This document shows, piece by piece, positions 25,055 to 37,648 of a stretch of 64,000 bases of DNA (its first letter is position 1; every line of letters starts with the position of its first letter). Source of the stretch: Streptomyces sp. GESEQ-4 (lineage in GTDB: Bacteria; Actinomycetota; Actinomycetes; Streptomycetales; Streptomycetaceae); contig NZ_JAFFSU010000001.1 of the NCBI RefSeq assembly GCF_017948455.1, forward strand, positions 868,001 to 932,000, read 5' to 3'. The notes under the pieces were generated by a model. That model did not search any database and was not told the DNA's origin. It was given only the letters and a program-made list of their open reading frames with translations. The position numbers were made by a program, and so were the translations under genes.

Positions 25055-25843
25055 ATGTCAAACGCGCGCACGCATGGCGGCTATCGGACGGGCGGCTTAT
25101 GGGCCGCGGCAGGAATCTCCTTCGGCGCTGTGATGGTCGGCTCGGCCATCGCCTCGTTCGGCATGATGGAGTTCGACGAGCGGTGCCAGCACGGGCTGAT
25201 TCAGGGGCCGGGCCGACTCCTGCGGGTGCGGGATCAGGCGTTTCCGCCGGCCACCATCTGCGAGTTCCAGTACGGAGAGGTCTCCTCGATCGGCGGCGGG
25301 GGAGTGCTCAACGTGCTGCTCTGGGGCAGCATGCTGATCCTGGTCACCTGTCTGCTCGTGGCCCTGATCGCCGAGTGCCTCGATCCGTCACTCGGCAGCG
25401 AGCTCGTCGTGCCGATGTCCAGGGGCGCGAAGCTCCGCCGTACGGGAGCGGCGTTCTTCGTGCTCGGCTCCGTCTTCCTCATGGTCTACGCGTTCGCCGG
25501 ATGGCGGCTGGTCGCGGGGCCGTCGTCGGCCTGCGCGGCAGGGGCGGACTGGGGGAACCAGGCGCCGAAGACGCTGGAGTACAGCTTCTTCCCGCCTCAG
25601 GCGACCTGCCAGTACACCAGTGGCCTGACGCGGCAGATGAACCCCGACTGGGTGGCATCGCTGGCAACCGAGTTGGCCGTTCCCGCGCTGATGGCCGGAG
25701 TGGGCTTTGCGCTTGCCTTGCGGCGCTGGGCCGTGGATCGGGCGCCCGATTCAGGTCCGGCGATGAGGAATTGGGGACGGTCGCGTCGGACTTCGACGGC
25801 TGAGACCGATCACTCCGTATCCCGCTCCGGCAGCGGCGAGTAG
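25055..25843 (+). CDS. membrane protein of unknown function
   Basis: 262 residues with four predicted membrane segments (about 14-36, 85-108, 129-149 and 205-225). Two extracytoplasmic loops each contain a similar unit: FDERCQHGLIQ...FPPATICEFQYG and PSSACAAGADW...FFPPQATCQYTSG. The repeated 'FPP-AT-C-(E/Q)(F/Y)' with paired Cys suggests an internal duplication with one disulfide per half. No family was recognised. Confidence 0.65.
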   Translation: MSNARTHGGYRTGGLWAAAGISFGAVMVGSAIASFGMMEFDERCQHGLIQGPGRLLRVRDQAFPPATICEFQYGEVSSIGGGGVLNVLLWGSMLILVTCLLVALIAECLDPSLGSELVVPMSRGAKLRRTGAAFFVLGSVFLMVYAFAGWRLVAGPSSACAAGADWGNQAPKTLEYSFFPPQATCQYTSGLTRQMNPDWVASLATELAVPALMAGVGFALALRRWAVDRAPDSGPAMRNWGRSRRTSTAETDHSVSRSGSGE

Positions 25844-25920
25844 CGGGTGGGCCCGGTGACCATATGACGCACTGTCCAGCTTCGGGAGGGGTCCCGATCC
25901 CCGCCACTACGATCCGCCCC

Positions 25921-26358
25921 ATGCGATGGTTCCGCAGGAGAGGCAAGAAGAGTCAACTGACCGGCGAATCGGGGGGCATGGCAGCTCCCGAGAAGGGACC
26001 AGAACCCGAACCTGAGTCAACCCCGAAGCAAGCGGGCAAGCTCGGAACGGAGAAGTCCCACCGCATTGAACCGCATCCGAAATGTGTGAGTTGCCGACGA
26101 AACATCGATCCTGAGGACTTGCGTCCCGACCCGATGGGGGAGCGGGGCATATGGGACATCGCCGCGAACCTCGGTCTGACCCAGGAGGATCTCGCTGGGC
26201 CGATGGCCGATGTCAGCGCCCAGCTCTACGCGCGGCGGTGCGATCGCTGCAATTCCTGGATGTGCCATGTGTGTGTGGACAAGGTCACCGGGCACGGCCG
26301 GCGGCCGGCCAGGCACCAAAGCTGCGGAGGCATCTTCCGGCCGAAACAGGTCGGTTGA
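25921..26358 (+). CDS. hypothetical zinc-finger protein
   Basis: 145 residues from ATG 25921. A basic, charged N-terminus (RWFRRRGKKS, then a Pro/Glu-rich linker) leads to a domain with three CxxC pairs or similar: KCVSCRRNIDPEDLRPD, then RCDRCNSWMCHVCVDKVTGHGRRP and HQSCGGIF. This looks like a zinc ribbon or treble-clef. No RBS is obvious; GTG or ATG starts further upstream (25864) are possible. It sits before another small Cys-rich protein, so the two may form a pair. Confidence 0.5.
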   Translation: MRWFRRRGKKSQLTGESGGMAAPEKGPEPEPESTPKQAGKLGTEKSHRIEPHPKCVSCRRNIDPEDLRPDPMGERGIWDIAANLGLTQEDLAGPMADVSAQLYARRCDRCNSWMCHVCVDKVTGHGRRPARHQSCGGIFRPKQVG

Positions 26359-26420
26359 CGGAACCGGGAACCGCTCTTTCGGCCCTCGACGCGAGAGGGC
26401 GACAGAGAAGGGACTGAGCC

Positions 26421-26714
26421 ATGACAGACGATGCCGTTGCCTGGATCGGATCAGGTGCCGCTCTCGGGATAACGCTGCTGACGTGGGCATATTGGGTGTG
26501 GAGCATGCGTGACGCGGATGAGCCCACGGAGCCGCCTCGAAGGAAAACCGCGCCGACGCCGCATCCGGCATATACGCTCTCTTGCGCCTACTGCGGCTAT
26601 ATGTGGCCGGTTCTGGATCCTGCGTCTGAGACACTGAAATGTCCCAACCCTGCGTGCGGTCGAACGCATCAGGGAATCCGGTACCCCGACCCTTGGGGCC
26701 GACCATACCGGTGA
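26421..26714 (+). CDS. small membrane-anchored zinc-ribbon protein
   Basis: 97 residues from ATG 26421 with AGAAGGGAC upstream. One membrane segment (residues 6-28, IGSGAALGITLLTWAYWVWSM) is followed by a Pro-rich linker and a cytoplasmic zinc ribbon: CAYCGYMWPVLD...LKCPNPACGRT. It lies 62 bp after the other Cys-rich protein. Family unknown; may recruit a nucleic acid or protein partner to the membrane. Confidence 0.55.
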   Translation: MTDDAVAWIGSGAALGITLLTWAYWVWSMRDADEPTEPPRRKTAPTPHPAYTLSCAYCGYMWPVLDPASETLKCPNPACGRTHQGIRYPDPWGRPYR

Positions 26715-26729
26715 GCTTAAGGTCATCCG

Positions 26730-28454
26730 GTGACGAGTAGCAACGCGCCCCGTTCCCATGTCCTTGAAGGCACCCGTCCGGCAACGCCGCCCATCAACTG
26801 GCGTTACCGGCTTCGCCAGTTCGGATACACCGAACGCCCCCGGACCGACACCCGCGAGCGCCTGGTTCCGCCCTTTCCGAAGCCGTCCACTCGCCTCTGG
26901 GAGTTCCTGGGCTTCAGCCCGGCACCGGCCCACCGCCTCGGGAGGGCGATGGACTGGCTGGGGCCGGTACTCGTCGCCGTATTGGCCGGAGCGATACGTT
27001 TCTGGCAGCTCGGCCGTCCACATGCCTTCGTCTTTGACGAGACCTACTACGCCAAGGACGCCTGGTCCCTGCTGCGGTTCGGTTACGAGGGCACCTGGCC
27101 GGACCGTAAGATCGCCGACCCGCAGGTACTCGCGGACCCCCAGGTGATCTCGCTCACCGACACCGGGGCCTTTGTCGCGCACCCGCCCATGGGCAAGTGG
27201 GTGATCGCCCTCGGCGAGGGGATGTTCGGCCTCGACCCGTTCGGCTGGCGCTTCATGACGGCGGTCCTGGGCACGCTGTCGGTGCTGATGCTGTGCCGAA
27301 TAGGCCGCCGCCTGTTCCGTTCGACGATGCTGGGTTGCCTGGCCGGCGCACTGCTGGCGATCGACGGCCTGCATGTGGTGATGAGCCGTACCGCTCTGCT
27401 GGACCTCGTCGTCATGTTCTTCGTGCTGGCGGCGTTCGGATGTCTGCTGATCGACCGGGACCAGGCGCGGGCCCGGCTCGCGGCGGCCTTGCCGGTCGGC
27501 GAGGACGGCCGTACGCGTCCGGACGGGGACACGGGTGATCATGCCGGGACGGGCTTGCGTCCATGGCGGCTCGCGGCCGGCGTCTGCCTGGGACTGGCGG
27601 CCTCGAGCAAGTGGAGCGGCCTGTATTTCCTGGTCTTCTTCGTGGCGCTGACCCTGCTGTGGGACGTCGGCGCGCGCCGCGTGGCGGGGGCGCGCCGCCC
27701 GTATCGCGCGGTGTTGCGCAAGGACCTCGGCTGGTCGGTGCTGTCCGTCGCCGTTGTCAGTGTGGTGACGTATGTGGCGACATGGAGCGGCTGGTTCCTG
27801 TCCGGCAACGGTTACGGACGCCACTGGGCGGACGGTCGCGGCGGCACCTGGTCGTGGATTCCGGCTCCGCTGCGCAGCCTGTGGCACTACGAGTACGGGG
27901 TCTACCAGTTCAACGTGGGGCTGCACACTCCCCACAAGTACGAGTCCAATCCCTGGAGTTGGCTGGTCCTCGGCCGCCCCGTGCTCTTCCACTACGAGTC
28001 GCCGGCGCCCGGGAAGGACGGCTGCACCGCGACGACCGACTGCTCACAGACGATCCTCGCGCTGGGCACGCCGCTCCTGTGGTGGTCGGCCTGCTTCGCG
28101 CTCATCTACCTGCTCTACCGATGGGCACTGCGCCGCGACTGGCGTGCCGGCGCCATCCTGTGTGCGGTGAGCGCCGGTTATCTGCCCTGGTTCCTGTACC
28201 AGGACCGTACGATCTTCTCCTTCTACGCCGTCGTCTTCGTGCCGTACCTGAGCCTGGCCGTGACGATGATGCTGGGAGCGGTGCTGGGGCCGCCGGGGGC
28301 GGCTGAGAAGCGTCGCATACAGGGGACGGTGGCGGCGGGCGCGCTCGTGCTGCTCATCGCCTGGAACTTCATCTACTTCTTCCCGGTCTACATGGGCCAG
28401 ACGATCCCGTACGCCGACTGGCGCGCAAGGATGTGGCTCGACACGTGGATCTGA
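26730..28454 (+). CDS. pmt: polyprenol-phosphate-mannose protein O-mannosyltransferase
   Basis: 574 residues from GTG 26730. GT39 family: the first extracytoplasmic loop has HAFVFDETYYAKDAWSLLRFGYEGTW (DE catalytic pair) and FVAHPPMGKWVIALGEGMFG, followed by about 10 further membrane segments and the C-terminal motif FYAVVFVPYLSLA. The enzyme moves mannose from polyprenyl-phosphate-mannose to Ser/Thr of exported proteins during Sec translocation. In Streptomyces, Pmt affects phage receptor glycosylation, cell-wall integrity and antibiotic sensitivity. A second copy is usually located elsewhere, so this may be a paralogue. Confidence 0.9.
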   Translation: MTSSNAPRSHVLEGTRPATPPINWRYRLRQFGYTERPRTDTRERLVPPFPKPSTRLWEFLGFSPAPAHRLGRAMDWLGPVLVAVLAGAIRFWQLGRPHAFVFDETYYAKDAWSLLRFGYEGTWPDRKIADPQVLADPQVISLTDTGAFVAHPPMGKWVIALGEGMFGLDPFGWRFMTAVLGTLSVLMLCRIGRRLFRSTMLGCLAGALLAIDGLHVVMSRTALLDLVVMFFVLAAFGCLLIDRDQARARLAAALPVGEDGRTRPDGDTGDHAGTGLRPWRLAAGVCLGLAASSKWSGLYFLVFFVALTLLWDVGARRVAGARRPYRAVLRKDLGWSVLSVAVVSVVTYVATWSGWFLSGNGYGRHWADGRGGTWSWIPAPLRSLWHYEYGVYQFNVGLHTPHKYESNPWSWLVLGRPVLFHYESPAPGKDGCTATTDCSQTILALGTPLLWWSACFALIYLLYRWALRRDWRAGAILCAVSAGYLPWFLYQDRTIFSFYAVVFVPYLSLAVTMMLGAVLGPPGAAEKRRIQGTVAAGALVLLIAWNFIYFFPVYMGQTIPYADWRARMWLDTWI

Positions 28455-28498
28455 AGCCACGGCAGGCCGCGAAGGCGGCGAACGTGCGCGCCACGGCG

Positions 28499-30938
<2,440 letters not shown>

Positions 30939-31022
30939 CGACATGACCTCCATCGTCCCGCATCCCCGGTCGTCTGTGGGGGCGCGAGGGTGGTACTGGT
31001 CGTCCTACCGTCGAAGCCTCCC

Positions 31023-31047
31023 TGGTCCGCCTTACCGCCCCGGACCA
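31023..31047. promoter_or_regulatory. candidate operator before SDR gene
   Basis: TGGTCCG (31023-31029) and CGGACCA (31041-31047) are perfect 7-bp arms centred 24 bp before the SDR start, in the divergent region shared with the MmyB-type regulator. A likely binding site for that regulator. Confidence 0.35.
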
Positions 31048-31058
31048 CCATCGAAGGC

Positions 31059-31754
31059 ATGACGATCACCTTCATCACCGGAGCCAACAAGGGTCTCGGC
31101 CGCGAGACCGCCCGCCGCCTGATCGAGTACAGCCACACCGTGCTCGTCGGCGCCCGCGACCGCGAGCGGGGCGAGGAGGCCGCTGCGGCGCTCGGCGCCC
31201 GCTACGTCCCCATCGACGTGACCGACGACGCCTCCGTGGCCGCCGCGGCCGCGGACGTCGCCGAACACGAGGGCAGGATCGACGTCCTGATCAACAACGC
31301 CGGCGTGCACGGCCCCATAGGCGATCCCGGCGACCTCACCGCCGCCGACGCCCGCGCCGTCCTGGACGTCAACGTCATCGGCGTGGTCCGCACCACCACC
31401 GCGTTCCTGCCGCTGCTGCGCCGCTCGGACGACCCCGTGATCGTCAACGTCAGCAGCGGCATGGGCTCCCTCGCCCTCACCCACGACCCCGACCGGCCCG
31501 AGTCGCGTGTCGTCGCGCCTCTGTACACCTCGTCGAAGGCGGCCCTGACGATGCTGACCACGCAGTACGCGAAAGGGCTCAAGGACATCCGCGTCAACGC
31601 CGCCGACCCCGGCTACACCGCGACCGACCTCAACGGGCACAGCGGCCCCCAAACCGTCACCGAGGGCACGGACGCGATCGTTGCCCTGGCCACCGAGGGG
31701 CCCGGAGCCGGCACCGGGCGCTTCGTCTCCCGGCATGGCGAGATCGCCTGGTAG
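31059..31754 (+). CDS. short-chain dehydrogenase/reductase
   Basis: 231 residues from ATG 31059 (GAAGG upstream). Classical SDR: cofactor loop TGANKGLGRETARRL, NNAGVHG, catalytic Ser in VNVSSGMG and the YTSSKAA motif (Tyr-x-x-x-Lys), then RVNAADPGYTATDLNG. NADPH preference is suggested by basic residues after beta-2 (GARDRERGE). Divergent from the MmyB-type regulator at 30078-30938, which likely represses it. Substrate unknown. Confidence 0.9.
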   Translation: MTITFITGANKGLGRETARRLIEYSHTVLVGARDRERGEEAAAALGARYVPIDVTDDASVAAAAADVAEHEGRIDVLINNAGVHGPIGDPGDLTAADARAVLDVNVIGVVRTTTAFLPLLRRSDDPVIVNVSSGMGSLALTHDPDRPESRVVAPLYTSSKAALTMLTTQYAKGLKDIRVNAADPGYTATDLNGHSGPQTVTEGTDAIVALATEGPGAGTGRFVSRHGEIAW

Positions 31755-31814
31755 CCACGAAGAGTCGCGGCCGGCCCAGGGGATGCCGCGAGCCGCGATG
31801 AGTTCTGCGGCGTC

Positions 31815-31831
31815 CGGCAGTCATACTGCCG
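31815..31831. promoter_or_regulatory. 17-bp palindrome upstream of DHFR-like gene
   Basis: CGGCAGT-CAT-ACTGCCG is a perfect 7-bp inverted repeat 25 bp before the ATG at 31857. It probably binds a repressor near the transcription start. No regulator gene is adjacent. Confidence 0.4.
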
Positions 31832-31856
31832 AACCCGTTACCGAGGAGGACTCCTG

Positions 31857-32426
31857 ATGCGCAGCGTGACCTATTCGATGGGCGCCTCATTCGACGGCTA
31901 CATCGTCGGGCCGGACGGCAACTTCGACTGGACGGCGCCCGACGAGGACGTCTTCCGCTTCTGGATCGACGAGATTCGACAGGTCGGCGTCCACCTGCTG
32001 GGACGACGGCTGTACGAGACGATGCTGTACTGGGAGACCGCCGACCAGGATCGATCGCTCGACGAGGCCGAACTCGAGTGGACCGCGCTCTGGAACCCGC
32101 TCCCGAAGGTGGTGTTCTCCACCACGCTGTCGGCGGTGCAGGGCAATGCGCGCCTGGCCTCCGGCGGCCTGGCGGAGGAGATCGAGCGGTTGCGAGCCGA
32201 GCCGGGGGAGGGCGAGATCGCGATCGGCGGCGCGACGCTCGCCGCCGAGGCCGCCGCGCTCGGGCTGATCGACGAGTACCGGGTCATGGTCCACCCGGTA
32301 CTGGTGGGCGGCGGCATTCCGTTCTTTCCCCGGCACGAGCGCCGGGTGGATCTCGAACTCGTCGAGACACGCACCTTCAGTTCGAAATTCGTCTACCTCC
32401 GCTACCGCGTGGCGTCGGCGAAATGA
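31857..32426 (+). CDS. dihydrofolate-reductase-family protein (RibD C-domain type)
   Basis: 189 residues from ATG 31857 with GAGGAGGACT upstream. The fold is that of RibD C-terminal/DHFR: TYSMGASFDGYIVGPDGNFDWTAPDEDV, LLGRRLYETML, PKVVFSTTLS, EIAIGGATLAAEAAALGLIDEYRVMVHPVLVGGGIPFF. It likely binds NADPH and reduces an unknown small molecule; true folate reduction is unlikely because the folate-binding acidic residue is not in its usual place. A second family member is at 55052-55630. Confidence 0.85.
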   Translation: MRSVTYSMGASFDGYIVGPDGNFDWTAPDEDVFRFWIDEIRQVGVHLLGRRLYETMLYWETADQDRSLDEAELEWTALWNPLPKVVFSTTLSAVQGNARLASGGLAEEIERLRAEPGEGEIAIGGATLAAEAAALGLIDEYRVMVHPVLVGGGIPFFPRHERRVDLELVETRTFSSKFVYLRYRVASAK

Positions 32427-32557
32427 GCCGCCGCAGACGCAGGTAAGGCGCCTGGGGTTATCCCCACCCCCGATCCGCCAGCAGCCGCCATGGTTCGCCA
32501 TGACCGTGATCCGTAGCTTCGAGTCATCGGCTCGAAAAGATCGCGAGAGGACGGACC

Positions 32558-33369
<812 letters not shown>

Positions 33370-33373
<4 letters not shown>

Positions 33374-35856
33374 GGAGCTTCGCCCCCAACGGCCTCGCCC
33401 GCGCGGCCGTGCGCTTCAAACCAGCGTCGTTCGCGGGCACGTTCGTCGCGCTGATGATGGCGGCGCTGATCGTCTCCGCCTGCGGCATCCTCTTGGAGAC
33501 GGGCGCCCGCGCCTCGGTTCCGCCCGAGCGGTACGCCAAGGCGCCGGTGGTCGTGGCCGCGGACCAGTACGCCCGCTTCGTCACGGGCAGCGGGGACAGC
33601 CGGTCCGTGTCGGCGGACCTGCTGCCGGACACGGCGCGTGTGGACGCCGCACTGGCCGGCAAGGCGGCCCGCGTGCCCGGCGCGGAAGGGGCGGTGCCGG
33701 ACTTCACGTTCCCGGTGCGCCAGGGCGACGGCGCGCTGACGGGCCACGGCTGGGGAGCGCACATCTTCACCGGTGCCGCGCTCACCTCCGGTGCCGCACC
33801 CCGTATCGGCGAGGTGGTGCTCGACGCCGCCGCCGCGCGGGCCGCGAAGGCCGGCGTCGGCGACACGGTCACGCTCGAAACCGCCGCCGGACGCGCCGAT
33901 TTCCGCGTCTCCGGGCTGGCGCAGGCCGGAGACGGCGACGTGGCCGAGGGCGCCACGGGCTGGTTCGCCGACGCCCAGGCGTCCGCGCTGGCCGGGCATC
34001 CCGGCAAGGCCGACGCAATCGCCGTACTGGCGAAGGACGGGGCGGACGCCGACGCGCTCGCCGCCGGTGTGAAGAAGGCGCTCGCCGGTTCCGGCGCCAG
34101 GGTGCACACCGGCGACGAGCGCGGCGCCGTCGAGGACCGTGGACTCGGGTACGCCAAGGAGATGCTCACCGGGCTCGGCGGCTCCTTCGGCGGGATCGCC
34201 GCCATGGTCGCCGTCTTCACGGCGTCCGGCACGGTCGCGCTGTCCGTCGCCCAGCGGGCCCGGGAGTTCGCGCTGCTGCGCGCCGTCGGGGCCACTCCGC
34301 GGCAGATCCGCCGCGCGGTCGCCGCGGAGGCGCTGCTCGTCGCGCCCGCCGCCGGTCTGGTCGGCTGCCTGCCGGGGATCGGGCTCGCCCACTGGTGGTT
34401 CGGGCAGTTGCAGGACCGCGGGGCCGTGCCGGAGGCCGTGGACCTGCACATCTCCTGGATCCCGCTCGTCGTCGCCGTCGGCGCGGGACTGCTGACCGCG
34501 CTCACCGCCGGCTGGGCCGCCGGACGCCGGCCCGCGAAGATCAGGCCGGGGCAGGCGCTCACCGAGGCGTCGGTGGAGCGACTGCGGCCAGGCGTGATCC
34601 GTACGGTGCTGGGCCTGGGCGCCCTTGTCGGCGGCGGGCTCCTCACCGTCGTAGCCGCCCGTTCGGCGGGGGAGGACGCGGCCAACGCCGCCCTTGGCGT
34701 CGTCATGCTCTTCATGCTCGCCGTCGCGCTGCTCGGCCCGCTGGTGGCGCGGCTGTGCGCGGAGCTGTTCGGGCTCCCACTGAGCGGCGGCGGTGCCTCG
34801 GCCTCGCTCGCGGCCGCCAACTCCCGTACGAACGCCCGTCGGCTGGCCTCCGCGATCACCCCGATCGTGCTGGCCATGGCCTTCGCCTCGACGCTCGTCT
34901 TCATGCACACGAGCGAGAGCCATGTCGCCGCGAAGCAGCTGCGCGCCGGCGTCACCGCGGACCATGTGGTCACGGCCCCGGCCGGGCTGCCCGCCGACGC
35001 CGTCGACCGGGCCGCCCGCGTGCCCGGCGTCGACGCGGCCGTCGGCCTGCTCGACACGCAGGTGCTTGTGCCCGTCGGGTCGGGCGGCGACCGGTGGCTG
35101 CAGAGCTCGGCGGCCCAGGGCATCTCCGGTTCCGGCGCGCAGCTCGCGAAGGTGCAGGACCTCGACGTGCGCGACGGCAGCCTGGACCGGGTCGGCAAGG
35201 GTCGGCTCGCCATCGACAAGGCGCTCGCCACGTCGGCGAAGGTCAAGGTCGGCGACACACTGCCCCTCTACCTTCCCGACGGCACCAGGACCAGCCCAGA
35301 GGTCGTCGCCGTGTACGGCCGCGGTCTCGGCCTCGCCGCGGTGACCATGGACCGCGCGTCCCTGGCCGCCCATGTCACCTCGGTCTTCGACAGCACACTC
35401 CTGGTACGGGGCGGCGACGCACAGGCCCTCGCCCCGCTCGGCAAGGTCACCGACGCCTCCGGCTACGCGGTCGAGCAGAGCACCGACCGCGAGCTCAATG
35501 CCTGGGCCAACTACACGATGGCCGGCGTCCTCGGTGGCTTCGCCGCCGTCGCCGCCGTCAACACGCTCGTGATGACCGTCCTCGACCGCCGCCGCGAACT
35601 CGGCATGCTCCGCCTCGTCGGTTCCACGCGGCGCCAGGTGATGCGGATGCTGCGCTGGGAAGGCCTCCTGGTGGCGGTGACCGGCATCGTCCTCGGCACG
35701 GCCATCGCCGCCGCGACGCTGATCCCGATGATGCGCGGCCTCACCGGCGAGGCCCCGTACGTACCTCCCCTGGTGTACGCGGCCTTCGCCGGCGGCGCGG
35801 TGGGCCTGGGCCTGCTGGCAGTGACCCTGCCGGCGAGGGCGGCGCTCCGGCGCTGA
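33370..35856 (+). CDS. FtsX-family ABC permease
   Basis: 828 residues from GTG 33370, which overlaps the stop of the ATPase gene. The first segment is near residues 20-40, then a large extracytoplasmic domain, a core of FtsX-type helices (GGIAAMVAVFTASGTVALSVAQRAREFALLRAVGATPRQIRRAVAAEA), a second extracytoplasmic domain and a second FtsX repeat at the C-terminus (AAVNTLVMTVLDRRRELGMLRLVGSTRRQVMRMLRWE). Ten or so membrane segments in total. Exporters of this type act as mechanotransducers or expel lipids and peptides; the substrate is unknown. Confidence 0.9.
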
Positions 35857-35922
35857 GGAACGGTAGCGCTGAGGCACGCCCCGCAGAGCAGGGACTCAAG
35901 TCAACAGGAGCAAGCGAACCGC

Positions 35923-36060
35923 AGCCTTGAGGTCACCGAGCACGGTCGGATCATCGTCGATCGCACCATGCGGTCGGTCTGCCTGCCCAAGCGCAAGCGC
36001 CGCCTGGCCTCGCGGGACGCGTTGGCCGAAATAGCCCTCGCTCAGCCGCCCCCTATCTAG
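35923..36060 (+). pseudogene. possible Phd/YefM-type antitoxin remnant
   Basis: 46 codons ending in TAG 36060 read SLEVTEHGRIIVDRT...LASRDALAEIALAQPPP. The first part resembles the 'EVTxHGRxxARL' segment of Phd-type antitoxins and the second their C-terminal region. No start codon with RBS and no toxin gene are visible. It could be chance; the 205-bp gap holds nothing else that I recognise. Confidence 0.25.
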
Positions 36061-36061
36061 G

Positions 36062-37030
36062 GTGGTCCATGTGGACAGCACCGACATCGACCGCTTCGAC
36101 ACCAGTCGATTCGAGGCCAGCCGGAACCGGCTGGCCTCGCTCGCCTACCGGCTCCTGGGCTCCGCCACCGACGCCGAAGACGCCGTGCAGGACGGGTTCC
36201 TGCACTGGCAGGCCGCCGACCGGGAGCACATCAAGGTGCCGGAAGCGTGGCTGACCAAGGTCGTCACCAACCTGTGCCTCGACCGGCTCCGCTCGGCACA
36301 GGCCCGCCGCGAACGCACCGCCGGGGCCTGGCTCCCCGAACCGCTCCTCGACGGCGACCCGATGCTCGGCCCGGCCGAGACGTTCGAGCAGCGGGAATCG
36401 GTCTCCCTGGCCGTGCTGACGCTCATGGAGCGACTGTCACCCGTCGAGCGGGCCGTCTACGTCCTGCGTGAAGCGTTCTCCTACAGCCACGCCGAGATCG
36501 CCGAGATCCTCGACATCACCGAGTCCGCAAGCCAGCAGCACCTCCACCGGTCCCGCCGCCGCATCACCGCCGAGCGCCGCCGCGACGGCGGCGAGCTCGA
36601 CCCGGCATCCGCCCGCAGGATCGTCGAGGAATTCCTCACCGCCGCCACCTCGGGCCGCACCGAACGGCTGGTGGCGCTGCTCACCGACGACGCGATCGCG
36701 ATCTCCGACGGCGTCGGCGGCATGGCGGAGAAGCTGCTGCGGTTCGACACTCCGCAGCGCGTCGCCGCCGTCGTACGAGCCGGCCTCAAACCCACAGCCG
36801 CGAAACGGCGCCTTGCGGGCGGCACGCCTGCCATCCACTACGCGCACGTCAACGGCGCCCCCGCCATCCTCTTCGTGATCGGCGACCAGGTCAGGGGCAT
36901 CGCGACGTTCGACCTCGCGAGCGGCCGGATCGAAACCGTGCGCGGCATCGCCGCCCCCACCCGCCTCGCCCGCCTCACCGCAGCCTGGCGCCGACAGGAA
37001 CCGGACACACCGCTCATCACCCAGTGGTGA
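36062..37030 (+). CDS. ECF41-type RNA polymerase sigma factor with SnoaL-like C-domain
   Basis: 322 residues (GTG 36062; GTG 36071 is equally possible). Sigma region 2 (ASLAYRLLGSATDAEDAVQDGFLHW) and region 4 (LSPVERAVYVLREAFSYSHAEIAEILDITESASQQHLHRSRRRI) are followed by a SnoaL/NTF2-like domain of about 130 residues, the hallmark of ECF41 and related groups, where it controls core binding. The usual DGGGK loop reads DGVGG. ECF41 sigmas normally sit beside an oxidoreductase or CMD gene that they activate; none is adjacent here. Confidence 0.88.
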   Translation: MVHVDSTDIDRFDTSRFEASRNRLASLAYRLLGSATDAEDAVQDGFLHWQAADREHIKVPEAWLTKVVTNLCLDRLRSAQARRERTAGAWLPEPLLDGDPMLGPAETFEQRESVSLAVLTLMERLSPVERAVYVLREAFSYSHAEIAEILDITESASQQHLHRSRRRITAERRRDGGELDPASARRIVEEFLTAATSGRTERLVALLTDDAIAISDGVGGMAEKLLRFDTPQRVAAVVRAGLKPTAAKRRLAGGTPAIHYAHVNGAPAILFVIGDQVRGIATFDLASGRIETVRGIAAPTRLARLTAAWRRQEPDTPLITQW

Positions 37031-37081
37031 CCCGGCGCCGACATGGAATCCACGAAGGGCCCGGTGTGCCAACGTGTGCCC

Positions 37082-37624
37082 ATGACGACTCTTGCCCAGC
37101 TCCGCAAAGCGGCGCTCTCCTTCCCCGAGACCGTCGAGCAGGCCACCCGCACCGCGACAGCCGCCTTCGTGGTCGGCGACAAGCCGTTCGCCTCGCTGGG
37201 CAAGGACAAGTACGTCCACCTCCACCTTCCGGCCGAGGATGCGGAGGTGATGCTCGCCGCGCACCCGGTCGCGAAGCCGTACACCCGCGGCGCAGTGCGG
37301 ATCGGCGTACGCGTCCCGTTGGGAGAGATCGACGGGCAACAGCTCAACCACTGGGTACGACGCGCCTGGTTGGCGCATGCCCCCAAGCGTCTCGCCGCGC
37401 AGGTGGCGGCAGCCGACACCGCGGCCCCCGGCGCGGTCGGCGACCTGCCGAAGGCGATCGGCAGGCCCGCGACGCAGGCGCTCGCCTCCGCCGGGATCAC
37501 GACCCTCGACCAAGTGGCAGGCCTGACCGAGTCGGAGCTGTCGGCCCTGCATGGCGTCGGCCCGAAGGCCGTCCGCATCCTGGCCGAGACCCTGTCCGCC
37601 ACCGGCCGCGCCTTCAAGGGCTGA
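37082..37624 (+). CDS. MmcQ/YjbR-like protein with helix-hairpin-helix tail
   Basis: 180 residues from ATG 37082. The first 110 residues resemble the MmcQ/YjbR DNA-binding-like fold (LRKAALSFPETVEQATRTATAAFVVGDKPFASLGKDKYVHLHLP...GVRVPLGEIDGQQLNHWVRRAW). The C-terminal 55 residues form a helix-hairpin-helix unit (IGRPATQALASAGITTLDQVAGLTESELSALHGVGPKAVRILAETL) like those in RNA polymerase alpha or DNA-repair proteins. The combination suggests nucleic-acid contact, but function is unknown. Confidence 0.75.
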   Translation: MTTLAQLRKAALSFPETVEQATRTATAAFVVGDKPFASLGKDKYVHLHLPAEDAEVMLAAHPVAKPYTRGAVRIGVRVPLGEIDGQQLNHWVRRAWLAHAPKRLAAQVAAADTAAPGAVGDLPKAIGRPATQALASAGITTLDQVAGLTESELSALHGVGPKAVRILAETLSATGRAFKG

Positions 37625-37648
37625 AGCGGTTCACCGGCTGTCGGTAGC

